Source: JAYZAP01 sp964645285
Lineage (GTDB): Bacteria; Pseudomonadota; Alphaproteobacteria; JAAXGF01
DNA length: 39,403 bases
Reading direction: 5' to 3'
Assembly (NCBI GenBank): GCA_964645285.1
Contig: CAZYDR010000023.1
Coordinates: forward strand, 1-39,403
Below, in pieces: positions 1-6,847 of this stretch; the first letter of the stretch is position 1, and every line of letters begins with the position of its first letter. The notes beneath the pieces were generated by a model. That model searched no databases, was not told where the DNA came from, and saw nothing but the letters and a program-made list of their open reading frames with translations. Made by a program: the position numbers and the translations under genes.

Positions 1-1716
1 CTTCTGCTTCTCGAGCAGCTTGCGCTTGCGGGTCACGTCGCCGCCGTAGCATTTGGCGGTGACATCCTTGCGCAGGACCCGCACACTCTCGCGGGCGATG
101 ACCTTGCCGCCGATGGCCGCCTGGATAGCGATCTGGAAAAGCTGGCGCGGGATCAGATCCTTGAGGGCCACGCACAGGGCCCGGCCGCGGCTTTCGGCGT
201 TGGCCGAATGGACGATAAGAGCCAGGGCATCGACCGGCTCGCCGTTGACCAGAATGGCGACCTTGACCAGGTTGCCGGTCTCGTAGCCGTCGATGTGGTA
301 ATCGAAACTGGCGTAGCCCCGCGACACCGACTTGAGCCGGTCGTAGAAGTCGTAGACCACTTCGTTGAGCGGCAGGCGATAGACCGCCATGGCCCGGTTG
401 CCCGCATAGGTCAGGTCGAGTTGCTCGCCGCGCTTCTCGGTGCACAGGGACAGCACCGCGCCGAAATGTTCGTCGGGCACCATGATGGTCGCCTTGATCC
501 ACGGCTCCTCGATATGCTCGATATGGGTGGGGTCGGGCATGTCGACCGGGTTGTGCAGTTCGACGGTGGCGCCGTCGCGCTGAACCACCCGGTAGATGAC
601 GCTGGGCGCCGTGGTGGTCAGCTCAAGATCGAACTCGCGCTCCAGGCGCTCGCGGATGATCTCAAGATGGAGCAGCCCGAGAAAGCCGCAGCGAAAGCCG
701 AAGCCCAGGGCGGCCGAGGTCTCGGCCTCGTAGTGGAAGCTTGAATCGTTGAGCCGCAGCTTTGCCAGGCTTTCGCGCAGGCGCTCGTAATCCGCCGAAT
801 CCGCCGGGAACAGGCCGCAGAACACCACCGGGATCGATGGCTTGAAGCCGGGTAGAGCCTGGGCCGTCGGCGCCTTCTGATCGGTGATGGTGTCACCCAC
901 GGCACAATCGGCCACCGCTTTGATAGCGGCGGTAATGTAGCCGACCTCGCCGGCGCCAAGACTGGCGACCTCGGTGGGCTTGGGGGTGAAGACGCCGGCC
1001 CGCTCGATCTGATAGATCGCCCCGGTCTGCATCATTTCGATCTTCATGCCCTTCTTGATGGTGCCGTCGATCAAACGGACCAGCACGATGACGCCGAGAT
1101 AGGCGTCGTACCAGCTATCCACCAGCATGGCCTTGAGCGGCGCATCGGGCTCGCCCTCGGGCGCCGGCAGGCGTTCGACCAGGGCCGCGAGCACAGCGTC
1201 GATTCCAAGGCCGGTCTTGGCCGAAATTTTCACCGCGTCGGAAGCGTCGAGGCCAATGACGTCTTCAATCTGCTGGCGCACCCGGTCAGGCTCGGCGGCC
1301 ACCAGATCGACCTTGTTGAGCACCGGCACCACCTCATGGCCGGCATCGACCGCGAGATAGGCGTTAGCCAGGGTCTGAGCCTCGACCCCCTGGCTGGCGT
1401 CAACCACCAGTAAGGATCCCTCGCAGGCCGACAGGCTGCGGCTGACCTCATAGGTGAAATCCACATGCCCCGGCGTGTCGATCAGGTTGAGGATGTAGCC
1501 CTCGCCGTTGGCCGCGGTGTAGGGCAGGCGCACGGTCTGGGCCTTGATGGTAATGCCGCGCTCGCGCTCAAGCGGCATGGAGTCGAGCACCTGCTCCTGC
1601 ATCTCGCGCTCGGACAGGCCGCCGCAGACCTGAATCAACCGGTCGGCCAGAGTCGACTTGCCGTGATCGATGTGGGCAATGATCGAAAAATTGCGAATGT
1701 GGGCGAGATCGGTCAT
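1..1716 (-). CDS. lepA: Elongation factor 4 (LepA), 3' end cut off by window edge
   Basis: Translating the minus strand from the ATG at 1716 gives 572 uninterrupted codons that run off the left edge; the family is about 600 residues, so roughly 25 are missing. The N-terminus holds the GTPase signatures: a P-loop AHIDHGKSTL near residue 14, switch II DTPGHVDF, and the NKVDL base-recognition motif. Further on, CGFLGLLHLEI and the C-terminal CYGGDVTRKRKLLEKQK stretch are typical of LepA and distinguish it from EF-G and TypA. LepA is a ribosome-bound translational GTPase that affects initiation and back-translocation. Its start codon overlaps the pheT stop (TGATG), so it is probably translationally coupled and is the last gene of the phe block. 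Identity is secure; the true stop is not visible. Confidence 0.97.
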   Translation of the reverse strand, partial: MTDLAHIRNFSIIAHIDHGKSTLADRLIQVCGGLSEREMQEQVLDSMPLERERGITIKAQTVRLPYTAANGEGYILNLIDTPGHVDFTYEVSRSLSACEGSLLVVDASQGVEAQTLANAYLAVDAGHEVVPVLNKVDLVAAEPDRVRQQIEDVIGLDASDAVKISAKTGLGIDAVLAALVERLPAPEGEPDAPLKAMLVDSWYDAYLGVIVLVRLIDGTIKKGMKIEMMQTGAIYQIERAGVFTPKPTEVASLGAGEVGYITAAIKAVADCAVGDTITDQKAPTAQALPGFKPSIPVVFCGLFPADSADYERLRESLAKLRLNDSSFHYEAETSAALGFGFRCGFLGLLHLEIIRERLEREFDLELTTTAPSVIYRVVQRDGATVELHNPVDMPDPTHIEHIEEPWIKATIMVPDEHFGAVLSLCTEKRGEQLDLTYAGNRAMAVYRLPLNEVVYDFYDRLKSVSRGYASFDYHIDGYETGNLVKVAILVNGEPVDALALIVHSANAESRGRALCVALKDLIPRQLFQIAIQAAIGGKVIARESVRVLRKDVTAKCYGGDVTRKRKLLEKQK

Positions 1717-4106
1717 CAGCCGCGCAACGTCCCGCCGGTCGCCTTGACTACGGCGGCAACCACCTGTTGGCCTACGGCGTCGATTTCGGCGTCGGTCAGG
1801 GTCTGATCATAGGACAGCAGGGTGACGGCGATGGCGATGGATTTCTTGCCCTCACCCAAGTTGGCGCCGGCGTAGGTGTCAAAGACCCGGACGTCGGCGA
1901 TCAGTTGCTTGTGGGCGCCGCGAGCGGCGCGGGCCAGGTCTTCGGCACGGACGGCGTCATCGACTACGAAGGCGAAGTCGCGGGTTACCGGCTGGAGCGG
2001 CGACAGCTTGAGGCTGGGTTTGGCCCGGTTCGCCTTGGCCCTGGGCGCCGGCAGGGCCTCGACGAAAATCTCGCAGCCGACCAGGGGACCTTCCACATCG
2101 AGGGCCTTGAGCACCCGGGGGTGGAGTTCGCCAAAGTGAGCCAGCACATTGGGCCCGAGGCGCACGGCGCCGGAGCGGCCGGGGTGGTACCAGGCCGGTG
2201 CGTCGGCGCTGATCTGAGCCTTGTCGGCGGGCCCGCCGCAGGCGGCGATGGCAGCCAGGGCGTCGGCCTTGGCGTCGAAGACATCGACGGCGCGCGGCTG
2301 CTCGGCCCAATGGCGCTCCACGGTCCGGCCCCGGCGCACGGCGCTGATGACCAGGGCCTGGCCGGTCTCGCTGTCGTCCGCATAGGTGTGGCCGGCCTCG
2401 AACAGGGCAACGTCGTCGAAGCCCCGGTCGATGTTGCGCCCCGTCGCGGCGACCAGGCCGGGCAGCAGACTGGGCCGCATGTCGGTAAGTTCGGAACTGA
2501 TGGGGTTGGCTAGACGCAGGTCGTCGCCGCCGCCGCCGAACAGCCGCGCCTGGGCATCGGAGACAAACGACCAGGTCACCGCCTCGACCAGGCCACGCGC
2601 CGCCAGGGCCCGCTTGGCCCAGCGTTCGCGGCGCTGACCCATGGTCAGCACCGGACGGGCGACGCCCTCGCTGCGCGGCATGGAGAGCGGCGGAATTTGG
2701 TCGAAGCCATGAATCCGCAGGACCTCTTCCACCACATCGGATTCGATCTCGACGTCCGGACGCCAGGTCGGCACGATCACCGTACCGTCGGCGATTTCGA
2801 AGCCGAGGCCGGTGAGAATGTCGCCACAGGTATCGGCGGCGATCTCGACGCCGCCCAGGCTGGCCACCCGATCGGGACGGAAGGGCAATTGCCGGGCGCC
2901 GTGGGGCGCGCCGCCGGCAATCACCTGATGGCTCGCCTCACCGCCGCACAGCTCAAGGATCAGCCCAGTGGCGATCTCTTCGCCAGGGGGCATGAAGGCG
3001 GTATCGACACCGCGCTCGAAGCGATAGCGGGCGTCGCTCTCGATGCCCAGGGCGCGGCCCGTAGCGGCGGTGCGTACCGGGTCGAACAGGGCAATTTCGA
3101 GAAACACGTCCGTGGTCTCTTCCGTGCAGCCGGTATCCTCGCCGCCCATGACACCACCGAAGCCGATGACGCCGTTGTCGTCGGTAATGCAGGTGACCGC
3201 CTCGTTGAGCTCGTAGCCGCGGCCGTCGAGGGCCAGCATGGCTTCGCCGGACCGGGCCATGCGCACCCGGATATCGCCGGCGACTTTGGCCGCATCGAAC
3301 ACGTGGGCCGGGCGGCCGAGATCCATGGTCATCCAGTTGGTGATGTCGACCAGGGCCGATATAGGCCGCAGACCGATGGACAGCAGACGGTCCTGGAGCC
3401 ACTTGGGGCTCGGCCCGTTGGTCACGCCGCGAATGTAACGGCCGATGAAGTAGGGGCAGGCGCCGGGAGTCTCGGCCTCGGTATCAAGATGTACGTTGAT
3501 GGGGCTGTCGAAGGCGCCGGCCACCGCCGTCGCATCGAGCGCCTTGAGGGTGCCGAGGCCGGCCGCCGCCAGGTCGCGGGCGATGCCGTAAACCCCCAGG
3601 CAATCGCCTCGGTCCGGGGTGATGGCGATGTCGATGACCGGATCGTCGAGACCCATGAGCGGCGCGAAGGGCTCACCCACGGGGGCGTCCTCGGGCAGAT
3701 CGATAATGCCGTCATGGTCGTCGCCGAGACCCATCTCGCGCTCGGAGCACAGCATGCCGTTGCTCTCCACATCGCGGATTTTGGTCTTCTTGAGTTTGAG
3801 GCCGGTGCCGGGAATGGTCAGGTCCGAGCCGGCGAACACACCCTTCATGCCGGTGCGTGCGTTGGGCGCGCCGCACACCACCTGGACCTCGCCATGGCCG
3901 GTATCGACCCGCAGCACCCGTAGGGTATCGGCGTTGGGATGAGGGGTTGCCTCGATGACGTAACCGACCGTGAAGTCGGCCAGTTCGGCGCCCCGGTCGA
4001 TGACCTCCTCGACCTCGAGGCCGAGCATGGTCAGCTTGTCGGTGATCTCTTGCAGGCTGGCCTCGGTGTCGAGGTGCTGCTTGAGCCACGAGAGAGAGAA
4101 CTTCAT
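1716..4106 (-). CDS. pheT: Phenylalanyl-tRNA synthetase beta subunit
   Basis: A 796-residue protein, normal for bacterial PheT. It begins MKFSLSWLKQHLD, the standard PheT N-terminus. Next comes an EMAP/OB-type tRNA-binding domain (about 40-150, with VVCGAPNARTG), then the B3/B4 editing domain, the B5 domain, the synthetase-like core, and a C-terminal ferredoxin-fold anticodon-binding domain (the last ~95 residues, with the SPLQPVTRDFAFVVDD region). PheT pairs with PheS in an alpha2-beta2 enzyme that charges tRNA-Phe and hydrolyses mischarged Tyr-tRNA-Phe. It starts 13 bases after the pheS stop, so the two are cotranscribed, and its stop overlaps the lepA start. No internal damage seen. Confidence 0.98.
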   Translation of the reverse strand: MKFSLSWLKQHLDTEASLQEITDKLTMLGLEVEEVIDRGAELADFTVGYVIEATPHPNADTLRVLRVDTGHGEVQVVCGAPNARTGMKGVFAGSDLTIPGTGLKLKKTKIRDVESNGMLCSEREMGLGDDHDGIIDLPEDAPVGEPFAPLMGLDDPVIDIAITPDRGDCLGVYGIARDLAAAGLGTLKALDATAVAGAFDSPINVHLDTEAETPGACPYFIGRYIRGVTNGPSPKWLQDRLLSIGLRPISALVDITNWMTMDLGRPAHVFDAAKVAGDIRVRMARSGEAMLALDGRGYELNEAVTCITDDNGVIGFGGVMGGEDTGCTEETTDVFLEIALFDPVRTAATGRALGIESDARYRFERGVDTAFMPPGEEIATGLILELCGGEASHQVIAGGAPHGARQLPFRPDRVASLGGVEIAADTCGDILTGLGFEIADGTVIVPTWRPDVEIESDVVEEVLRIHGFDQIPPLSMPRSEGVARPVLTMGQRRERWAKRALAARGLVEAVTWSFVSDAQARLFGGGGDDLRLANPISSELTDMRPSLLPGLVAATGRNIDRGFDDVALFEAGHTYADDSETGQALVISAVRRGRTVERHWAEQPRAVDVFDAKADALAAIAACGGPADKAQISADAPAWYHPGRSGAVRLGPNVLAHFGELHPRVLKALDVEGPLVGCEIFVEALPAPRAKANRAKPSLKLSPLQPVTRDFAFVVDDAVRAEDLARAARGAHKQLIADVRVFDTYAGANLGEGKKSIAIAVTLLSYDQTLTDAEIDAVGQQVVAAVVKATGGTLRG

Positions 4107-4119
4107 CGCGATAATCTTT

Positions 4120-5202
4120 TCATCGGGTTAGGCCTCCCGCCAAGGTCGGCAGATCGAGGGCGACGAAGCCGTAGTGGCGCAGCCAACGCAGGTCGGCGTC
4201 GAAGAAGCTGCGCAAGTCATTGATGCCGTATTTGAGCATGGCCAGGCGGTCGATGCCGATACCGAAGGCGAAGCCCTGATAGACCGTCGGATCGATGCCA
4301 CAATTGGTCAGCACGTTGCTGTGGACCATGCCGCAACCGAGAATTTCCAGCCAGTCGTCACCGGCACCGATACGCAATTCGCCATCCTTGCGGGTGCAGC
4401 CGATATCGACCTCGGCCGATGGCGAGGTGAACGGGAAGTAACTCGGGCGGAACCGCATGGGCACGTCGTCGACCTCGAAGTAGGCGGTGACGAAGTCGTG
4501 CAGGCAGCCCTTGAGGTGGCCCATATGAGTCGACTTGTCGATGACCAGCCCCTCGACCTGATGGAACATGGGCGTATGAGTCTGATCGGAATCGCAGCGG
4601 TAGGTGCGGCCCGGCGCGATGATGCGCAGCGGCGGGTCGGTGCTCTGCATGGTGCGCACCTGGACCGGCGAGGTATGGGTGCGCAGAACCTTGCGTTCAC
4701 CATCCGGGCCGGGGGCGAAATAAAACGTGTCGTGCTCCTGGCGGGCGGGGTGCTCCGGCGGAATGTTGAGAGCCTCGAAGTTATGGAAGTCGTCCTCGAT
4801 GTGAGGCCCCTCGGCGATGGCGAAGCCTATGTCGCCGAAGATGGCGGCGATTTCGTCGAGCACCTGACTGACCGGATGGACCCGGCCGTCGGGCGACGAG
4901 CGGGTCGGCAGGGTGACGTCGATCTGCTCGCTGGCCAGGCGGGCCTCCACATGGGCGTCGCCAAGTTCTTCCTTGCGCGCCTCGATGGCCTCGCTGATTT
5001 CGTTCTTGAGGGCGTTGAGCGCCGCACCCGCCGCCTTGCGCGCGTCACCGTCCAGGTCGCGCAAACCCTTCATGCGATCGGTCACCGCGCCCTTCTTGCC
5101 CAGAGCCGCGACGCGGACGCGCTCAAGCCCGTCGAGATCGGCGGCGCCGGTTACCTCGGCCAGAAGCGTTGCGCGTAGCTCGTTGATGTCGTCCATATCC
5201 AT
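4120..5202 (-). CDS. pheS: Phenylalanyl-tRNA synthetase alpha subunit
   Basis: 360 residues, as expected for the catalytic alpha subunit. The N-terminal ~100 residues are charged and helical (a coiled coil that binds tRNA). The class II catalytic core follows with HPARQEHDTFYF, the motif 2 region RTHTSPVQVRTM, the ILGCGMVHSNVL segment that forms the Phe pocket, and motif 3 GFAFGIGIDRLAML. Two in-frame ATGs lie close together (5202 and 5196); neither has a strong Shine-Dalgarno sequence, so the start could be two residues shorter. A strong terminator-like hairpin ends only 24 bases upstream, suggesting expression depends on read-through from rplT (attenuation) or on a promoter inside rplT. Confidence 0.97.
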   Translation of the reverse strand: MDMDDINELRATLLAEVTGAADLDGLERVRVAALGKKGAVTDRMKGLRDLDGDARKAAGAALNALKNEISEAIEARKEELGDAHVEARLASEQIDVTLPTRSSPDGRVHPVSQVLDEIAAIFGDIGFAIAEGPHIEDDFHNFEALNIPPEHPARQEHDTFYFAPGPDGERKVLRTHTSPVQVRTMQSTDPPLRIIAPGRTYRCDSDQTHTPMFHQVEGLVIDKSTHMGHLKGCLHDFVTAYFEVDDVPMRFRPSYFPFTSPSAEVDIGCTRKDGELRIGAGDDWLEILGCGMVHSNVLTNCGIDPTVYQGFAFGIGIDRLAMLKYGINDLRSFFDADLRWLRHYGFVALDLPTLAGGLTR

Positions 5203-5225
5203 CCGGTCAGTCGCCCTGTCAGGAG

Positions 5226-5261
5226 CAAGAAAAAGGGGGCCATGTCCGCCACGGCCCCCTT
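5226..5261 (-). terminator. Rho-independent terminator / candidate attenuator between rplT and pheS
   Basis: Read on the minus strand, AAGGGGGCC and GGCCCCCTT (5261-5253 and 5241-5233) form a perfect 9-bp stem with an 11-nt loop, followed at once by TTTTTCTTG. It stops transcripts after rplT and lies 24 bases before the pheS ATG. That is the position of the pheST attenuator in enteric bacteria, but no Phe-rich leader peptide fits in the 30 bases between the rplT stop and the stem. Confidence 0.85.
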
Positions 5262-5290
5262 ATTTAAACTATCTTGGGATGACCGCCTTA

Positions 5291-5656
5291 TCAGGCGGCC
5301 CCGGCGATTGCCGTTCGCGCCTGTTCAACCAAGCCCTTAAACGCCTCGGGTTCGCGCACCGCCAGATCGGCCAGCACCTTGCGGTCGAGAGCCACGCCGG
5401 AGCGGTTCAGCCCGTGCATGAACTTCGCATAGGTCAGGCCGTGCAGGCGGGCGCCGGCGTTGATGCGCTGAATCCACAGGCTGCGGAAGTTGCGCTTGCG
5501 GGTACGGCGGTCGCGGTAGGCGTATTGCAGCGCCTTCTCGACACGCTCAAGCGCCAGCCGGTAGCAGCTGTTTGAACGCCCGCGATAGCCTTTGGCCCGG
5601 GCGAGGATCTTTTTGTGACGGGCGTGACTGGTGACGCCCCGTTTGACTCGTGCCAT
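5291..5656 (-). CDS. rplT: 50S ribosomal protein L20
   Basis: 121 residues, very basic, beginning MARVKRGVTSHARHKK, the standard L20 start. It contains the RGRSNSCYRLA and RKRNFRSLWIQRINA blocks that contact 23S rRNA. L20 is needed early in 50S assembly and in enteric bacteria and Bacillus represses its own rpmI-rplT mRNA. The ATG has an excellent AAGGAGG Shine-Dalgarno sequence, 12 bases after the rpmI stop, so the two genes form one transcription unit. A strong terminator follows. Confidence 0.99.
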   Translation of the reverse strand: MARVKRGVTSHARHKKILARAKGYRGRSNSCYRLALERVEKALQYAYRDRRTRKRNFRSLWIQRINAGARLHGLTYAKFMHGLNRSGVALDRKVLADLAVREPEAFKGLVEQARTAIAGAA

Positions 5657-5668
5657 GGGTTCGCCTCC

Positions 5669-5866
5669 TTACACGTAGGGAAGATATTTTTTGACGATAC
5701 GCGCATCCACATCACACATGATGGTGGTGCCGCGGGTCGTCCGGATCATTCGCTTGGAGCGCCGGCGCATAAAGTGATTTTTGCCGGCGTAGTTGCGGCG
5801 CAGCTTACCCGAGGCAGTACTTGAGAAGCGCTTCTTGGCGCCACTCTTCGACTTGAGCTTCGGCAT
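5669..5866 (-). CDS. rpmI: 50S ribosomal protein L35
   Basis: 65 residues starting MPKLKSKSGAKKRF, the textbook L35 N-terminus, and ending KKYLPYV. The reading frame stays open upstream to about 6019, but family length, the conserved start and the AAGGAA Shine-Dalgarno sequence six bases before the ATG fix the start at 5866. L35 is a small basic 50S protein. Its gene has its own promoter (5955-5983) downstream of the infC terminator and an untranslated leader of about 80 bases, long enough for L20-type autoregulation, though I could not identify the L20 binding fold. Confidence 0.98.
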   Translation of the reverse strand: MPKLKSKSGAKKRFSSTASGKLRRNYAGKNHFMRRRSKRMIRTTRGTTIMCDVDARIVKKYLPYV

Positions 5867-5954
5867 TTCAATGTTCCTTGGTTTGGCGTTGTCTGGTATC
5901 GAAAATAAGCGGCTGGGCATGCCGTAGGCCGGACCGCTTGAGACGAGAGGACAG

Positions 5955-5983
5955 CTTATAGCGAGGGGCCCGGGCAATTGCAA
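5955..5983 (-). promoter_or_regulatory. Sigma-70-type promoter of rpmI-rplT
   Basis: On the minus strand, TTGCAA (5983-5978), a 17-base spacer and TATAAG (5960-5955) match the vegetative consensus at 4/6 and 5/6. It lies between the infC terminator and rpmI, where a promoter is needed, giving a leader of about 80 bases. Confidence 0.7.
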
Positions 5984-6017
5984 GTACTGCCCACGGCGGC
6001 GCCACACGACCCCTGAC

Positions 6018-6055
6018 AAAGAAAATGCCCCGCAGGCACAGAGTGCACGCGGGGC
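6018..6055 (-). terminator. Rho-independent terminator after infC
   Basis: On the minus strand, GCCCCGC (6055-6049) pairs with GCGGGGC (6033-6027). Inside is a second stem GCAC/GTGC with a TCT loop, and ATTTTCTTT follows. It ends thrS-infC transcripts before the rpmI promoter, splitting the classical thrS-to-rplT operon into two units. Confidence 0.85.
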
Positions 6056-6068
6056 TGAGTCATCCGGG

Positions 6069-6131
6069 TAAGGCGAGGTATGGCCCTAGTTCTAGTGAAC
6101 CACGCCCGGTACCGCCTTAACCCAGGTTAAG
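6069..6131 (-). repeat. Overlapping inverted repeats in the infC-rpmI intergenic region
   Basis: The gene-free stretch 5867-6189 holds two further inverted repeats upstream of the terminator: CTTAACC-CA-GGTTAAG (6116-6131, perfect) and TAAGGCG (6069-6075) against CGCCTTA (6113-6119). They share bases 6116-6119, so they cannot both form in RNA. Apart from these, the terminator and the rpmI promoter, I see nothing else in this stretch. Confidence 0.5.
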
Positions 6132-6189
6132 TTAGCAAGAATATCTACAAAACTCACAATGTTCGGCGATGACGGCGGCCCGCTTTAGA

Positions 6190-6729
6190 CTATTTGACGG
6201 GCGCCATCACCATGGTCATCTGGCGTCCCTCAAGCTTGGGAAACTGCTCGATCTTGGCGATCTCGCCGAGGTCCTCGCGAACCCGGTCGAGCACTTTCAT
6301 ACCAATATCCTGGTGGACCATTTCCCGGCCGCGGAACCGCATAGTGACCTTGACCTTGTCGCCTTCGTCGATAAACCGCACGATCGCCCGCATCTTGACG
6401 TCGTAGTCATGAACATCGATGGTCGGACGCATCTTGATTTCCTTGACGTCGACGGTCTTCTGGCGCTTGCGCGCCTCGTTGGCCTTTTTCTGAGCCTCGT
6501 ATTTGAATTTGCCATAATCAAGGAGCTTGCAGACCGGCGGGTCCGCATTGGGTGAGACTTCGACGAGATCGAGTCCAACTTCGTCCGCGAGATCAAGCCC
6601 GCGCTGGAGAGGTACAACCCCTATCATTTCTCCTTCGTGGTCGACGAGGCGAATAGATTCAACCTCGATGAACCGGTTCACGCGCGGGCCCTGACGTACC
6701 GGCGGCGTGAAAATGCGTGGTCTGCCTAT
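6190..6729 (-). CDS. infC: Translation initiation factor IF-3, with apparent AUA start codon
   Basis: 179 residues if begun at the ATA at 6729. The N-domain carries VRQGPRVNRFI and LDLADEVGLDLVEVSPNADPPVCKLLDYGK; the linker and C-domain include KEIKMRPTIDVHDYDVK and VTMRFRGREMVHQDIG, all diagnostic of IF-3. No ATG fits: the only conventional start is a GTG at 6681, which would remove the conserved N-terminal arm. Upstream of it the frame holds an ATT (6714) and an ATA (6729), then a TAA stop. Only the ATA has a Shine-Dalgarno sequence (GAGGA, 8 bases away). A non-standard start is the rule for infC and lets IF-3 repress its own translation. It lies 118 bases after thrS, with which it is probably cotranscribed. 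Confidence 0.96.
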   Translation of the reverse strand: MGRPRIFTPPVRQGPRVNRFIEVESIRLVDHEGEMIGVVPLQRGLDLADEVGLDLVEVSPNADPPVCKLLDYGKFKYEAQKKANEARKRQKTVDVKEIKMRPTIDVHDYDVKMRAIVRFIDEGDKVKVTMRFRGREMVHQDIGMKVLDRVREDLGEIAKIEQFPKLEGRQMTMVMAPVK

Positions 6730-6744
6730 TTAATCAATCCTCTT
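6727..6744 (-). promoter_or_regulatory. Ribosome binding site and AUA initiation codon of infC
   Basis: On the minus strand AAGAGGA is followed by 8 bases and then ATA (6729-6727), directly preceded by an in-frame TAA. The alternative ATT at 6714 is 23 bases from this site, too far. IF-3 rejects non-AUG starts, so this arrangement would give feedback control. Confidence 0.65.
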
Positions 6745-6847
6745 CATCGTTGTTCGTCACCTCTATTGCTGATTATCAACCGCCCGTCGCGCATCAGTCG
6801 CCACGGCGGCAACAAATTAGCCTCGCACCACGGCTCCCCCATGAGGG

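Noticed and set aside
2697..3923. 408-codon open frame on the plus strand opposite pheT
   Set aside because: Antisense shadow; the GC-rich codon bias of pheT keeps the opposite frame open.
5867..6019. N-terminal extension of rpmI to 116 codons
   Set aside because: L35 is 65 residues and the extension covers the promoter and leader.
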